From: Chondrilla cf. caribensis
Lineage: Eukaryota; Porifera; Demospongiae; Chondrillida; Chondrillidae
Length of the DNA: 64,000 nucleotides
Direction of reading: 5' to 3'
Assembly (NCBI GenBank): GCA_964020155.1
Contig: OZ026563.1
Location: 4,638,940 to 4,702,939 of the forward strand
The stretch's first letter is position 1; every line of letters starts with the position of its first letter. The notes under the pieces are model-generated. The model did not search any database. It worked only from the letters and a program-made list of their open reading frames with translations, and was not told where the DNA came from. Shown in pieces: positions 22,806 through 42,068 of the stretch. The position numbers and the translations under genes are program-made.

Positions 22806-23940
22806 TACGTACTCTCCCATACATTGAAATATATTTTAAGCACCTTCCAATGTAGCTGAGGTTACGAGCCACCTATTGAGATGGGAATTGTTTCAGAAGT
22901 TAGTTTACATCTCCACCTAGGCTTGTCTGAAATATCAAGTTGACACGCCCCCTTTTCCATGAGCTATGCAAAAAGGTGCTTAGCGTTTTCTCTCCTATAC
23001 TCTCCCATACATTGAAAATATATTAAGCACCTTCCAATGTAGCTGGGGTTACAGGCCACCTATTGAGATGGGAATTATTTTAGAAGTTAGTTTACGTCTC
23101 CAACTAGGTCTGTCTGAAATATCAAGTTGACACGCCCCCTCTCCCATGAGCTATGTAAAAAGGTGCTTAGTGTTTTCTCTCCTATACTCTCCCATACATT
23201 GAAAAATTTTAAGCACCTTCGAATATAACAGGAGTTACCGGCCCCCTATTGAGATGGGAATTGTTTCAGAAGTTAGTTCACGTCCCCAGCTAGGTCTGTC
23301 TGAAATATCAAGTTGACACTACCCCTCTCCCATGAGCTATGCAAAAAGGTGCTTAGCGTTTTCTCTCCTATACTCTCCCATACATTGAAAATATAATATT
23401 AAGCACCTTCCAATGTAGCTGGGGTTACGGGCCACCTAGTGAGATGGGAATTATTTTAGAAGTTAGTTTACGTCTCCAACTAGGTTTGTCTGAAATATCA
23501 AGTTGACACGCCCCCTTCCCCATGAGCTATGCAAAAAGGTGTTTAGTGTTTTTTCTCCTATATTCTCCCATACATTGAAAATATATTAAGCACCTTCCAA
23601 TGTAGCTGGGGTTACGGGCCACCTATTGAGATGGGAATTATTTTAGAAGTTAGTTTACATCTTCAACTAGGTTTGTCTGAAATATCAAGTTGACACGCCC
23701 CCTTCCCCACGAGCTATGCAAAAAGGTGCTTAGTGTTTTCTCTCCTATACTCTCCCATACATTGAAAATATATTAAGCACCTTCCAATGTAGCTGGGGTT
23801 ACAGGCCACCTATTGAGATGGGAATTATTTTAGAAGTTAGTTTACGTCTCCAACTAGGTCTGTCTGAAATATCAAGTTGACATGCCCCCTCTCCCATGAG
23901 CTATGCAAAAAGGTGCTTAGCAATTTCTCTCCCATATTCC
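22806..23940. repeat. 187-bp satellite, right-edge divergent block
   Basis: About six monomers, more divergent than the central block. The join with the palindromic satellite is abrupt and reads GAGCTACGTACTCTCC. The last monomer decays at GCAATTTCTCTCCCATATTCC, marking the edge of the satellite domain only about 290 bp from the ABCF1 stop codon. Confidence 0.9.
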
Positions 23941-24003
23941 CTACATGTATCTTGAAATTGGTGTTAGTTGTCCTGAGAACTTTTGTAGCCTGTGAACTAG
24001 GGC

Positions 24004-24040
24004 AGTGCTGATTAAGTACATACAGTACTTGATCAGCACT
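24004..24040. other. 16-bp stem hairpin downstream of ABCF1
   Basis: AGTGCTGATTAAGTAC, a 5-nt loop (ATACA), then GTACTTGATCAGCACT: fifteen of sixteen positions pair. It lies about 190 bp past the ABCF1 stop codon, in otherwise unique sequence (23,941-24,226) with no gene. It may be a small transposon remnant or a 3' RNA structure. Confidence 0.6.
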
Positions 24041-24226
24041 ACCAGGGGAGTCAGGTACCTCATGGTATTACTATACAAGCACGTTCACCACTCTTTAGTT
24101 GTCTGGTGATGCATGATTATTGAGCAATAATCAAAGTAATATATCCGGCAATCATTTGACCTGATTAAAGGTATACTAGATTACATACAATTGATTGAAG
24201 TAATGATTCATTGTTTAGATAAAGTA

Positions 24227-24500
24227 TTATATTTCTCCTAGCTGTTCAAGAACTTCTCGTTTGTAGTCATCGAAGTCCCCATCAATTTCACTGATCCCCT
24301 TCTCTTCAATCACCCACAGAGTGCAGTTGGCCTCTCTGATGAGTCTTGAGTCATGGCTTACTAGAATGACACCTAAGAGAGTGGGAGGGGGAGGAGTGGC
24401 GTTGCATCAACTTGGTAGGATACCACACCAAAAGAAGGTCTGTTGTATGAGATGATTACGAAACATATGTATGCACAGTACACACAGATGTTCACACATG

Positions 24501-24553
<53 letters not shown>

Positions 24554-24592
24554 AAACGCACATACACACAAACACACATAAATACATACACA

Positions 24593-24654
<62 letters not shown>

Positions 24655-27600
24655 AAGTGGTATATCACATGCAGACTTGGCAACTTTGTACTCACCACCC
24701 TTGTACTCATTGAGGGCATCAGCCAGAGCATCAATTGATTCAATATCCAAATTATTGGTCGGTTCATCCTAATACATACAAGATATGAGTCACTATAGGA
24801 ACCACGGCTGATGGAGGTCATGCAACTCTCTTACCAGTACTAATACATCCGGTTCTCTGAGAGATAATTCTGCAAAAGCCACCCTGGACTTTTGGCCTCC
24901 GGACAAGTCTTTGATCTTGATTGTGTGGGCGTGTGAGGCCAATCCATACCTCCCCAGGTTCCTGCGGGCTTCCTGGTAAGGAAGGTTGAAGACCCTCTGG
25001 AGATATTCAACTGGGCTCTCATGGAGTTCGAGCTGGTCAGCAGAGTGTTGATGGTAATGTCCTATTTTCTGCAAGAAATCCCCAAAATCAGTCATCAGGG
25101 TGGAAATCAGTGTTCTGATATGTACATATGCAGCATAATTCATCTACTGTATATTAAAAATTACTATACTACGTGTACATACATACACATGAGTGTACGT
25201 ACCATAGGGGTGCATGTACCATAGGGATGCATGTACCATAGGGGTGCATGTACCATAGAGGTGCATGCATTGATGCAATGTACAAATGCATTGTGGTGTC
25301 CTAATGAATTCCTGGGTGTATGTACAGAACGGCTGCTATGAGCTGACATACCAGCCTGTGGTTCCTCTTCATTTCTCCTCGGAGCGGCTCCAACTTCCCC
25401 ACCAAAAGGTTCAGAAATGTTGACTTTCCAATTCCATTTGGCCCAACCACGGCAATTCGAGATTCCATATCAATTCCAAAATTTAAATTCTTGAATAAAA
25501 TCGGTTGCCCAGGGTAACCAAAATCGACATCTGAGACAACACAAGTGAATGCACACATTGTCCACTTCACTGGCTACGACAGTGATTGTACTCATTATTA
25601 GTAGTGCAATGATGCATACACTGGTATGCTGGACAGCATAGTTGTGTCACGTCCTTACCATCATCAACACTACGTACGATGTACTCAAGTATGTATGTGC
25701 ACAAGGTGTACACTACCAGGTGTATACTACCAGGTGTACACTACCAGGTGTATGCTACTAGGTGTATGCTACCAGGTGTATGCTACCAGGTGTATGCTAC
25801 CAGGTGTACACTACAGGGTGTATACTACCAGGTGTATACTACCAGGTGCACACTACCAGGTGTATGCTACCAGGTGTATGCTACTAGGTGTATACTACCA
25901 GGTGTATGCTACCAGGTGTATACTACCAGGTGTACACTACCAGGTGTATGCTACCAGGTGTACACTACCAGGTGTATGCTACCAGGTGTATACTACCAGG
26001 TGTATACTACTAGGTGTATACTACCAGGTTTATGCTACCAGGTGTATGCTACCAGGTGTATACTATCAGGTGTATGCTACCAGGTGTATACTACCAGGTG
26101 TACACTACCAGGTGTACACTACCAGGTGTATGCTACCAGGTGTATACTACCAGGTGTATACTACTAGGTGTATACTACCAGGTTTATGCTACCAGGTGTA
26201 TGCTACCAGGTGTATGCTACCAGGTGTATACTACTAGGTGTATACTACCAGGTGTATACTACCAGGTGTATACTACTAGGTGTATACTACCAGGTGTATA
26301 CTACCAGGTGTATGCTACCAGGTGTATGCTACCAGGTGTATGCTACCAGGTGTATGCTACCAGGTGTATGCTACCAGGTGTATGCTACCAGGTGTATGCT
26401 ACCAGGTGTATGCTACCAGGTGTATGCTACCAGGTGTATGCTACCAGGTGTATACTACCAGGTGTATACTACCAGGTGTACACCTCACATGCACCAGGAT
26501 TGCAATAATCAAGTTAATAAATTCAATAAACTTTCCTTGATTTCCATTTCAATTTCAAATTCACTTACCAAACAATCCCAGTATAGGTGGACTAAGTGGT
26601 GGAGGATTTGGGAATGAAAACTTGACCCGGTACTCCTTTGGTTTCTCGATCAGCTCTGGTCCATCATCTTCGTCGTCATCCTCAACCTAGGTGCACAACA
26701 ATGATGAGGATATCCAAAGTTATACAAGAAATACTCGTTAGTATACCTTAGATGCTTGCCCTCCCTTCTTCTTCTTAGTTTGCTTCCTTATAACAGACTC
26801 TTCCTAGTGTACAGGTATACAAAGTTATCCTAATCTTAGTATACTAACGTATGCATGTACAGTGTCTTCAAACACCTTCCTCTACTCACGGCTTTCTTGG
26901 AGGATTGACCAGCAGATTTCTTCAGTTTGATATCCTTCATTTGCTGGTTGTATTGCTTTTCCACCTCTTTCTGCTTCTGAACAAACATCTTCTTGAAACT
27001 GTCTGAAGTGACACAGAGAACAGGAGGTGGAGCATTGTTAAACAAGGATCCTGTATAGCTGGGCACATCGAGGAACGAGTTACAAGGTTAACCAACAACA
27101 GAGCAGAGAACTGTACTTCGGCAATAAGGTGAACATACTGTAATTTCCTCGATAGTTGTCTAGTTTCTTGTTATTTAGATGGATGATGTCCGTACACACA
27201 CTGTCGAGGAAATCCTGGTCATGTGACACTATTAGCAGAGTCTTCTTCCACTTTTGAAGGTAGCTGAAGTGAGAAAGAAACAGAACTACACTCTTCACTT
27301 TCTTCACTCACACACATCACAAGATATCTGTGTACCCTGGGTGTGATGTGTGCCAGGTGTGAGGTGTGTCAGGTGTGATGTGTGCCAGGTGTGAGGTGTG
27401 TCAGGTGTGATGTGTGCCAGGTGTGATGTGTGCCAGGTGTGAGGTGTGCCAGGTGTGAGGTGTGTCAGGTGTGAGGTGTGTCAGGTGTGATGTGTGCCAG
27501 GTGTGAGGTGTGTCAGGTGTGATGTGTGCCAGGTGTGATGTGTGCCAGGTGTGAGGTGTGCCAGGTGTGAGGTGTGTCAGGTGTGAGGTGTGCCAGGTGT

Positions 27601-28241
27601 GATGTGTGCCAGGTGTGAGGTGTGCCAGGTGTGATGTGTGCCAGGTGTGAGGTGTGTCAGGTGTGAGGTGTGCCAGGTGTGAGGTGTGCCAGGTGTGAGG
27701 TGTGCCAGGTGTGAGGTGTGTCAGGTGTGAGGTGTGCTCTAGCTGGCTTACTTATCCAGCCAAATGACAGCATTGAGGTCAAGATGATTGGTTGGTTCAT
27801 CCAGCAAAAGTACTGAGGGTTCCAGGAACAGTGTTCTACACATGCCAGGACGAGAGGATTAGAGGGTGAGTAGACAGGTTCACCAAGGAGCTGAGCGGAG
27901 AAGATCATGGAGTTTGGAGATTTGTGCTTACCGCGCTAAGGACACTCTCATTCTCCAACCACCTGAGAACTTCTTAGTGGGTCTTTCCTGCATTTCTCGT
28001 GTGAACCCAAGTCCCTATACAGTGGCCAAAGGGGTCACACCATACATATATGAAACATTTTAGCAGCTCTGTAGGGACATACTGATAAGATTCTCCTAGC
28101 TTTTGGTTCAGCCTTATCTGCTCCAATGGCATCTAGTTCCTGATATATGACCTTCAGTCTCTCTGAATGACTGTCATCACCAGAATTGGCCAGAGATGTT
28201 AGTTTTCTTTCCTACAGGGATGAAGGATATCATGTACTTAG

Positions 28242-28317
<76 letters not shown>

Positions 28318-31300
28318 GTGTGTCATGTGCGTGTGTCTTCATGCACATCTGCGTATATATGTTTATAGGTGTGTATACCTACATATGTATGAGAACCTGT
28401 TAATCAGTTGCACACAACACTACGTGATGTAGCACACACACCTCTTCAAGCAACTGCAGTCGTTTGGTGTCTGCTCTGAGGACAGCTTCAACCGCTGGTG
28501 TGTCATCAGCCAGCACCTCTGGAAGGAGAAGTACAATGTGTTAGGTGTGGGACCATGTGAGGGTGAGGGGGTATGGAAACCAATCTCAAGGTCTATATTG
28601 AATGTCCTTCATAACCTGTCAGCATACACCCAGCATACACCCAGCCACCATACACCCAGCCAGCATACACCCAGCATACACACAGCCACCATACACCCAG
28701 CCAGCATACACACAGCATACAACCAGTCAGCATACACACAGCCAGCATACACACAGCATACAACCAGCCAGTATACACACAGCATACACGCAGCCAGCAT
28801 ACACACAGCATACAACCAGTCAGCATACACACAGCCAGCATACACACAGCCAGCATACACACAGCCAGCATACACACAGCCAGCATACACACAGCCAGCA
28901 TACACCCAGCATACACCCAGCATACACCCAGCCAGCATACACCCAGCCAGCATACACACAGCATACACACAGCATACACCCAGCCAGCATACACACAGCA
29001 TACACACAGCATACACACAGCCAGCATACACCCAGCATACACACAGCATACACCCAGCCAGCATACACCCAGCCAGCATACACCCAGCATACACCCAGCA
29101 TACACCCAGCCAGCATACACCCAGCATACACACAGCATACACCCAGCCAGCATACACCCAGCATACACCCAGCCAGCATACACCCAGCATACACACAGCA
29201 TACACCCAGCCAGCATACACCCAGCCAACATACACCCAGCATACACACAGCCAACATACACCCAGCATACACCCAGCATACACACAGCCAACATACACCC
29301 AGCATACACCCAGCCAACATACACCCAGCATACACACAGCATACACACAGCATACACCCAGCCAGCATACACCCAGCCAACATACACCCAGCATACACCC
29401 AGCCAACATACACCCAGCATACACCCAGCCAGCATACACCCAGCCAACATACACCCAGCATACACCCAGCCAACATACACACAGCATACACCCATCCAGC
29501 ATACACCCAGCATACACCCAGCCAGCATACACCCAGCATACACCCAGCCAGCATACACACAGCATACACCCAGCCAGCATACACACAGCATACACCCAGC
29601 ATACACACAGCATACACACAGCATACACCAAGCATACACACAGCATACACACAGCATACACCCAGTCAGCATACACACAGCATACACCCAGCCAGCATAC
29701 ACACAGCATACACCCAGCATACACACAGCATACACACAGCATACACCAAGCATACACACAGCATACACACAGTATACACCCAGCCACCATACACCCAGCC
29801 AGCATACACACAGCATACACCCATCCAGCATACACACAGCATACAACCAGTCAGCATACACACAGCATACACACAGCATACACCCAGCCAGCATACACAC
29901 AGCATACACCCAGCATACACCCAGCCAGCATACACCCAGCCAGCATACACCCAGCATACACCCAGCCAGCATACACCAAGCATACAGTCTCTATCCTTGA
30001 TAAAAGTGAGTATTGTCAAACATAACTAATCTCCAGTAGAGTTTCAAACATTTTCGTAAAATGGTGAAGTGGTCCATGACAACCAAATTGTGGAAGTTGC
30101 CATGACAACCACAGTGTTGAGGTGGTCCATTACAACCACAGTGTTGAGGTGGTCCATGACAACCACATTGTGGAAGTTGCCATAACGACCACATTGTGGA
30201 GGTGGTCCATGACAACCACAGTGTTGAGGTGGTCCATGACAACCACATTGTGGAGGTGGTCCATGACAACCACATTGTGGAGGTTGCCATAACGACCACA
30301 TTGTGGAGGTGGTCCATGACAAGGATAGCTTACCTTGTTCACAAAGGAGAATGTCGATGTGAGGTGGAACAGCTAGTCTCCTCTCTGACAGCTGCTGGAG
30401 CAGGGTAGTCTTGCCGTGGCTGCAGGTTGGCACATGGTGACTGATAACATCTGACAGACATGCACACTACACACCAGGGTAACATATTGGGACTCCGTTT
30501 GAGAAAGGAATACAAGAAATTACTTGGAGAAACTGTGGTACACAAAAAACTACTGGAAAAGACTGTTAGTATACAAGAGACTACATAGAGTGACTGTTAG
30601 TACACAAGAAACTACATGGAGTGACTGTTAGTATACAAGAAACTACATAGAGTGACTGTTAGTATACAATAAACTACATGGAGTGACTGTTAGTATACAA
30701 TAAACTACATGGAGTGACTGTTAGTATACAAGAGACTACATGGAGTGACTGTTAGTATACAAGAAACTACTGGAAGTTACCGTTAGTGTACAAGAAATTA
30801 CATAAAGTGACTTTAGTAACTGCAGTTAAGTATTTGGTGGGATACCTGGTGGATATATATGGAGATAGTATACTAGTTATACAGAGTGAGTATACTGAGA
30901 ACACAACAGAACTGGTCCACAGAACTAGCTCACCCGTTAGGTCCAACCAATCCGTATCGCCTACCATAAGCAATTTTGAGAGAAGCATTGACAAAGAGTT
31001 CCTTTCCTTTGGCTGATATTGAGAAACGTTCAATCTAAAGAACATCATAACAGCTCACATATTAACAGTACATACAGTGCATACAGTGCACACAGTACAT
31101 ACAGTACACACAGTACATACAGTACACACAGTACATACAGTACATACAGTACACACAGTACACACAGTACATACAGTACACACAGTACATACAGTACACA
31201 CAGTACACACGGTATACACAGTACACACAGTACATACAGTACACAGAGTACATACACAACACACAGTACATACAGTACACACAATATACACAGTTCATAT

Positions 31301-32099
31301 AATACATACAGTATACACAGTACACACAGTATACACAGTACACACACAATACACAGTACACACAGTACACACAGTATACACAGTGCACACAGTATACATA
31401 GTACATACAGTACACACAGTACATATTATATACATTGGACAAAGTATATCCAACGTACACTGTATCTACATACAGTGCACATGGTACTCTTGTACACACA
31501 GACGGGGTTAAAACAACTCCATACACAGGAGAGAGTGTAGCATCTCGCTGCATCTCAACTCACTATTATGTCCATCGTATTCTCGAAGTAGGCCAAATTC
31601 TTGGTCTTATCTCTCTGAGACACTGAGAAGTTGGAAACAGATTCTTCGGCTGCCATTTGTTCCTCGAACTTTTTCTACCAAATCAGTTCCAATTTACAGG
31701 TGATTCCAATAATCCACAAGCATACATGCACACACCCACACTGCACGTGCAGCACTGGACAGAATGACTGGGGATGTCTGATACCTTTTTCTGTAGTTTC
31801 TTCAGTTCTTTTCTACTCATTTTCTTGTCACCTTCGCCTTCCCCTAATACTTGAGACCTCTCCTCGCTATTTTCACTCACGTGACTCTCCTTCAGCGTGT
31901 CCTCGGCGCTGTGGAGGAAGTCCATCCCACTAGTCTCCGATTCTTCTCTGGTCTCAGGGTCATCAAGCAGTTCAGGAACATCTTCCACGGGCTGTTCGAC
32001 TTCCCCACTAGTCTTCAGCTCTTCCACTCCAGCGACGATGGATTCCAGCTCACCCAGACCCCCTCCCTTGCCCTTCTTACCCTTACCCTTCTTAGGCAT
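24227..32099 (-). CDS. ABCF1: ABCF1, ABC-F ATPase of translation initiation
   Basis: ABCF1 proteins bind eIF2 and ribosomes and have no membrane domain. Sixteen exons join in frame to 676 aa: 32099-31785, 31674-31564, 31034-30934, 30419-30334, 28518-28442, 28211-28083, 28014-27932, 27835-27752, 27263-27139, 27002-26890, 26803-26747, 26686-26569, 25530-25352, 25068-24835, 24768-24696, 24372-24227. The N-terminus is Lys-rich then acidic ([12 protein letters not shown]), shorter than in vertebrates (845 aa). First ATPase: Walker A GPNGHGKTT (173-181), signature SGGW (~290), Walker B LLLDEP with E314. The ABC-F linker has [13 protein letters not shown] and a KKKK cluster. Second ATPase: GPNGIGKST (496-504), LSGGQ (~582), [12 protein letters not shown] (E606), ending [15 protein letters not shown]. 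All catalytic motifs are intact. Introns 2, 3, 4, 8 and 12 each hold a different minisatellite. Confidence 0.96.
24508..24652. repeat. (CA)n microsatellite, ABCF1 intron 15
   Basis: Long interrupted CA tract on the plus strand (GT in the transcript), about 40 nt inside the intron from the exon 15 donor. Confidence 0.9.
25711..26482. repeat. 14-bp minisatellite, ABCF1 intron 12
   Basis: About 55 tandem copies of ACCAGGTGTATACT with variants GTATGCT and GTACACT. They yield long artificial open frames ([10 protein letters not shown]...) in all forward frames because 14 is not a multiple of three; these are not genes. Confidence 0.95.
27328..27738. repeat. 16-bp minisatellite, ABCF1 intron 8
   Basis: Units CCAGGTGTGAGGTGTG, alternating with GATGTGTG and GTCAG variants. 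It ends about 13 bp before exon 8's donor side (27,752). Confidence 0.92.
28621..29985. repeat. CAGCATACAC minisatellite, ABCF1 intron 4
   Basis: About 1.36 kb of 10- and 14-bp units (CAGCATACAC and CCAGCATACACCCAG). It gives open frames of over 400 codons on both strands, all repeat translations. Confidence 0.95.
30062..30322. repeat. ~27-bp minisatellite, ABCF1 intron 4 (exon 4 side)
   Basis: Units of GGTGGTCCATGACAACCACA followed by TTGTGGA, reaching within about 12 bp of the exon 4 donor at 30,333. Confidence 0.9.
30545..30780. repeat. 31-bp minisatellite, ABCF1 intron 3
   Basis: About seven units of GTGACTGTTAGTATACAAGA followed by AACTACATGGA, with small changes. Confidence 0.9.
31068..31430. 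repeat. AGTACACAC/AGTACATAC 9-bp repeat, ABCF1 intron 2
   Basis: About 40 units of 9 bp. The artificial frames HTVHTV and YCVYCV arise from it. Confidence 0.93.
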
Positions 32100-34023
32100 T
32101 CTTGTAACCCAAGGGATTGCGCAATAACTATCAGCTGAATATCACGTGATCTTTTCAACGACCACAGAGATTGTAACGTGTAAGCTTTGTGATATCAAGT
32201 TAATCATCACCAAAGGTATTATAAACAATTGAGATCACCTATGGGACCAGTTAAAATACAAACCTCACAGTTGAGACCACCTATAAAACCAACCAAAATT
32301 GTGTCAATTGCAATATCGTCCTGAATTTGATGTTCAAAGTGTCAATGGATGGAGTACAATAATTATTAGACTGATGTAGTACAGGAATTCCGGGACTGGA
32401 AGATAGTGGTCTAACTACTGAGGTGGTCTCATTACAGTGGAGGTCTGACTACTGAGGTGGTCTCATTACAGTGGTGGTCCGACTACTGAGGTGGTCTCAT
32501 TAGAGTGGTGGTTCAACTACTGAGGTGGTCTCATTACAATGGTAGTCTGACTACTGAGGTGGTCTCATTACAGTGGTGGTCCGACTACTGAGGTAGTCCC
32601 ATTACAGTGGTGGTCCGGCTACTGAGGTGGTCTCATTACAGTGGAGGCCTTAGTGGACTTCTACCATATCACAGTTTTTCCTTGTAACCACTGATCATAA
32701 TGGGATAAGTTACATGGCAATTCAATAGCTAAGTGATAGTGGTATAGCCCAAAGTGATAGTGGTATAGCCGTTACTGGACTGACACACAAGACCTCACTG
32801 TATCCTAGTTACAAGTGTACACTGCATTGTGGGATAGCCATAACAAGAGCACAAAGGGATATGAAAAGATACATTTCCGTTGCTCAATTACACTGAATGG
32901 CTGTTCACAAGCAAGTTGTTCAACAAGTAGGCATGGTGTCATACATATTATGGACATGTTTAATACAGAATGCATGTTTGAATGGAAACATAATGTGTAC
33001 ATTGCAAATGAAAGATGTTTGGTCACAATGTAGGGATGAGTCTGGATGTTGTGATTGGAAAAAGGTAATTTACGTTTGAGCATGTGCACAGAAATGCTTA
33101 ATGACAGAATCACAATGACTGCTCATATCCAAATTAGTGGACAAAAAACTGCTTCCAAAGTTATATCAAATAATTGTTTGGACAAAAATAGGAATTAAAT
33201 GAGATATACAATGATTGCATGCATTCTATGGTCCACCTGGACTATTATATCAACCATTAACAATGTAATTACCGTTGTCATGAGAGTGATCAAGCAGATA
33301 TGATCAAGGTTATGACAGGAGTGAGTGTATGTGATGAAGTTCATGGTGGGAGTGAGTGGATGTGACGAAGTTCATGGTGGGAGTGAGTGGATGCGATGAA
33401 GTTCATGGTGGGAGTGAGTGGATGTGATGAAGTTCATGGTGGGAGTGAGTGGATGAAATGAAGTTCATGGTGGGAGTGAGTGGATGTGATAAAGGCTGTG
33501 GAAAGGGTGAACAAATGTGACCAAGGTCATTGACTGGAGTGGATAGATGTGATCTGGGAAGTGATGGGAGTGGACACTGGATAGATGTGATCTGGGAAGT
33601 GATGGAAGTGGACACTGGATAGATGTGATCTGGGAAGTGATGGGAGTGGACACTGGATAGATGTGATCTGGGAAGTGATGGGAGTGGATAGATGTGGTCA
33701 TGGTCATAACAAAAGTGGGTGTACATTGAAAAGTTATTGTAACAATAGTGAGAATACCACAACCACACAATTCAGGCTCAGTTTACATTCTCAGTCATTT
33801 CCGTCTAATATAATTATACATTCAATTATAGTTATTGTTGAAATTAAATAAATGTAATAATTAAAATCGGAATTATTGAATACTACAATTCAAATGTGAC
33901 TTGTATTCACAGATCAGAAATAATCGTGTACAAAGTAAAACAGAATAAGTCAGATCTTGTACAAAGGTTACAGTACGACAATAATATAACAGTTAAGATT
34001 TTAGGAATAAAATGAAGCAGTGA
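32100..34023. other. Intergenic region, ABCF1 5' side to 371-aa gene 3' side
   Basis: The first ~250 bp (32,100-32,350) lie upstream of ABCF1 and presumably contain its promoter and the 3' flank of nothing else; no TATA-like box stands out. A ~34-bp minisatellite (CTACTGAGGTGGTCTCATTA + CAGTGGTGGTCCGA) spans about 32,395-32,650. Two further minisatellites lie at about 33,310-33,500 (GAAGTTCATGGTGGGAGTGA + GTGGATGTGAT) and 33,540-33,690 (GATGTGATCTGGGAAGTGAT + GGGAGTGGACACTGGATA). Sequence at 32,660-33,290 and 33,700-34,023 is unique and AT-rich without a convincing gene; the last part is probably the 3' UTR of the 371-aa gene. Confidence 0.7.
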
Positions 34024-35139
34024 TCACAAAGCACTGTAAAATGATGACTTGACAGGTTCTTTCAAAGAGGAAGGAGGAGATGAGATTGATGCAGAGTTGT
34101 CCACATTATTGTTGTTGACATTCGAATTCACAGCAGCCAGAAAGGGTTGAACTTTGCTCTGATCATCAGGAGATGGTATGCCATCACTAGAATCCACACA
34201 GGCATCACAAGAATGCAATAACCCTTCAATGACTTCACCACTGTCCACTACAGCATCTTTGGAAAATGTCTCTTTTCCTGAGTTTTCCGAACAATTGTCA
34301 TGCTCCTCGCTAAACGCAGATGTATCCAACAGTTCAACATTGTTACTGGGGTCGTCACATACACATTCACAGTCAAACAAATCCACATCCTCTATATCTG
34401 GCTGATTCTTTAGGACATTTAATGGACGGCTCTTGTCATTAACAACAGTTTGGTCAACTGTACCATCATTCTCTTGAGGTCCTTCTTGAACAGGTTCTCG
34501 TGAACCATTTACTTCTAAATCTGTCTTCTTTTCTGATTCAGAGTCCATTCCATCAGATTTTTGTGGTTCGTCCGGAGTTTCAGTATTGTCGCTAGCATTA
34601 ACGGTAACGTGAGGTATAACCCCTGGTATCAAAGGCGAATCGGTCAGAGAACTAACTTCTTCGCTTCCTTCTCTAAAGATATCTTTGCCGAGTCCGCTCC
34701 CATCACTACTGCCGGAATACACCGTACGAGACCTTCGCTGGTATTTTGAGCGCCCGATGAGAGGACTGTTTTGTAGTCCGTACGCCTTAACGTTGTAGGT
34801 CCTTTTCCGCGGCCACGTCCCAAAATCGGTATCCTCCGGCAAACTCTGGCTGTAGCTCCGGCCGTCCTCCCTTGCTCGCTCGGGGGGTTCCTTGAAGTTA
34901 CATGACTTCGTTTGACTCAGCTTCAAGTGATCCGAGAGAAAAGGCGATACTTGCAAACTGAGAACACTCGATGATGGACTAACTAGTCCTTTCTGCTGTT
35001 TTTTGCTCTTCCTCTGTGTGCGAATCTTCGCCGTCTGTTCTTGAAATATCAGTAATGCTACATCCGAAAACTTATTCCTCGCAACCTCGCGAACTTTCCA
35101 ATCAGCAATTTCATTATTGCCTGGTTCAGCAGTAGTCAT
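34024..35139 (-). CDS. Unrecognised intronless 371-aa acidic, disordered protein
   Basis: A single uninterrupted frame. I place the start at ATG 35139 (MTTAEPGNNEIADW); the frame extends nine codons upstream only to a GTG. Residues 10-50 look ordered (WKVREVARNKFSDVALLIFQ), followed by a basic RTQRKSKKQQK patch. Around 110-145 is a basic conserved-looking stretch (TWPRKRTYNVKAYGLQ, SKYQRRSRTVYSG). The last ~200 residues are Ser/Asp/Glu/Asn-rich with no folded domain, except a Cys-containing DVDLFDCECVCDD segment. I cannot name a family. It is the only intronless gene among intron-rich neighbours, so it may be a retrocopy or a rapidly evolving single-exon gene. Its start codon lies 115 bp (88 bp by the longer frame) downstream of the MKKS stop on the same strand. 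Confidence 0.7.
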   Translation of the reverse strand: MTTAEPGNNEIADWKVREVARNKFSDVALLIFQEQTAKIRTQRKSKKQQKGLVSPSSSVLSLQVSPFLSDHLKLSQTKSCNFKEPPERAREDGRSYSQSLPEDTDFGTWPRKRTYNVKAYGLQNSPLIGRSKYQRRSRTVYSGSSDGSGLGKDIFREGSEEVSSLTDSPLIPGVIPHVTVNASDNTETPDEPQKSDGMDSESEKKTDLEVNGSREPVQEGPQENDGTVDQTVVNDKSRPLNVLKNQPDIEDVDLFDCECVCDDPSNNVELLDTSAFSEEHDNCSENSGKETFSKDAVVDSGEVIEGLLHSCDACVDSSDGIPSPDDQSKVQPFLAAVNSNVNNNNVDNSASISSPPSSLKEPVKSSFYSAL

Positions 35140-35254
35140 TTTTGGTTCGCTATCACCAGTACGCACAAGAGAATATAGTAATTAACGACAAGTCTTCTCT
35201 GCACGAACTATGGCTCCCATTCGCCACACTGCCATTTTAACGCGTTAATTGAAT

Positions 35255-39719
<4,465 letters not shown>

Positions 39720-39760
39720 TTTGAAGCTTGTAGGGACTTCCCCTGTCTGTTCGCACAACC
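39720..39760. promoter_or_regulatory. 41-bp divergent MKKS-MRPS16 start region
   Basis: The two start codons face away from each other with 41 bp between them. Both 5' UTRs must be very short, or the transcripts overlap. There is no TATA-like box; a bidirectional promoter is implied. Confidence 0.6.

Positions 39761-42068
<2,308 letters not shown>

Noticed and set aside
25626..26617. Overlapping [14 protein letters not shown] frames
   Set aside because: Translation of the 14-bp minisatellite in ABCF1 intron 12.
28538..30029. Very long open frames on both strands (over 400 codons) in ABCF1 intron 4
   Set aside because: They are translations of the 10/14-bp CAGCATACAC repeat and lie wholly inside an intron.
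32805..33113. 102-codon minus-strand frame in the ABCF1 upstream intergenic region
   Set aside because: No domain and no splice context; composition looks like random AT-rich sequence.
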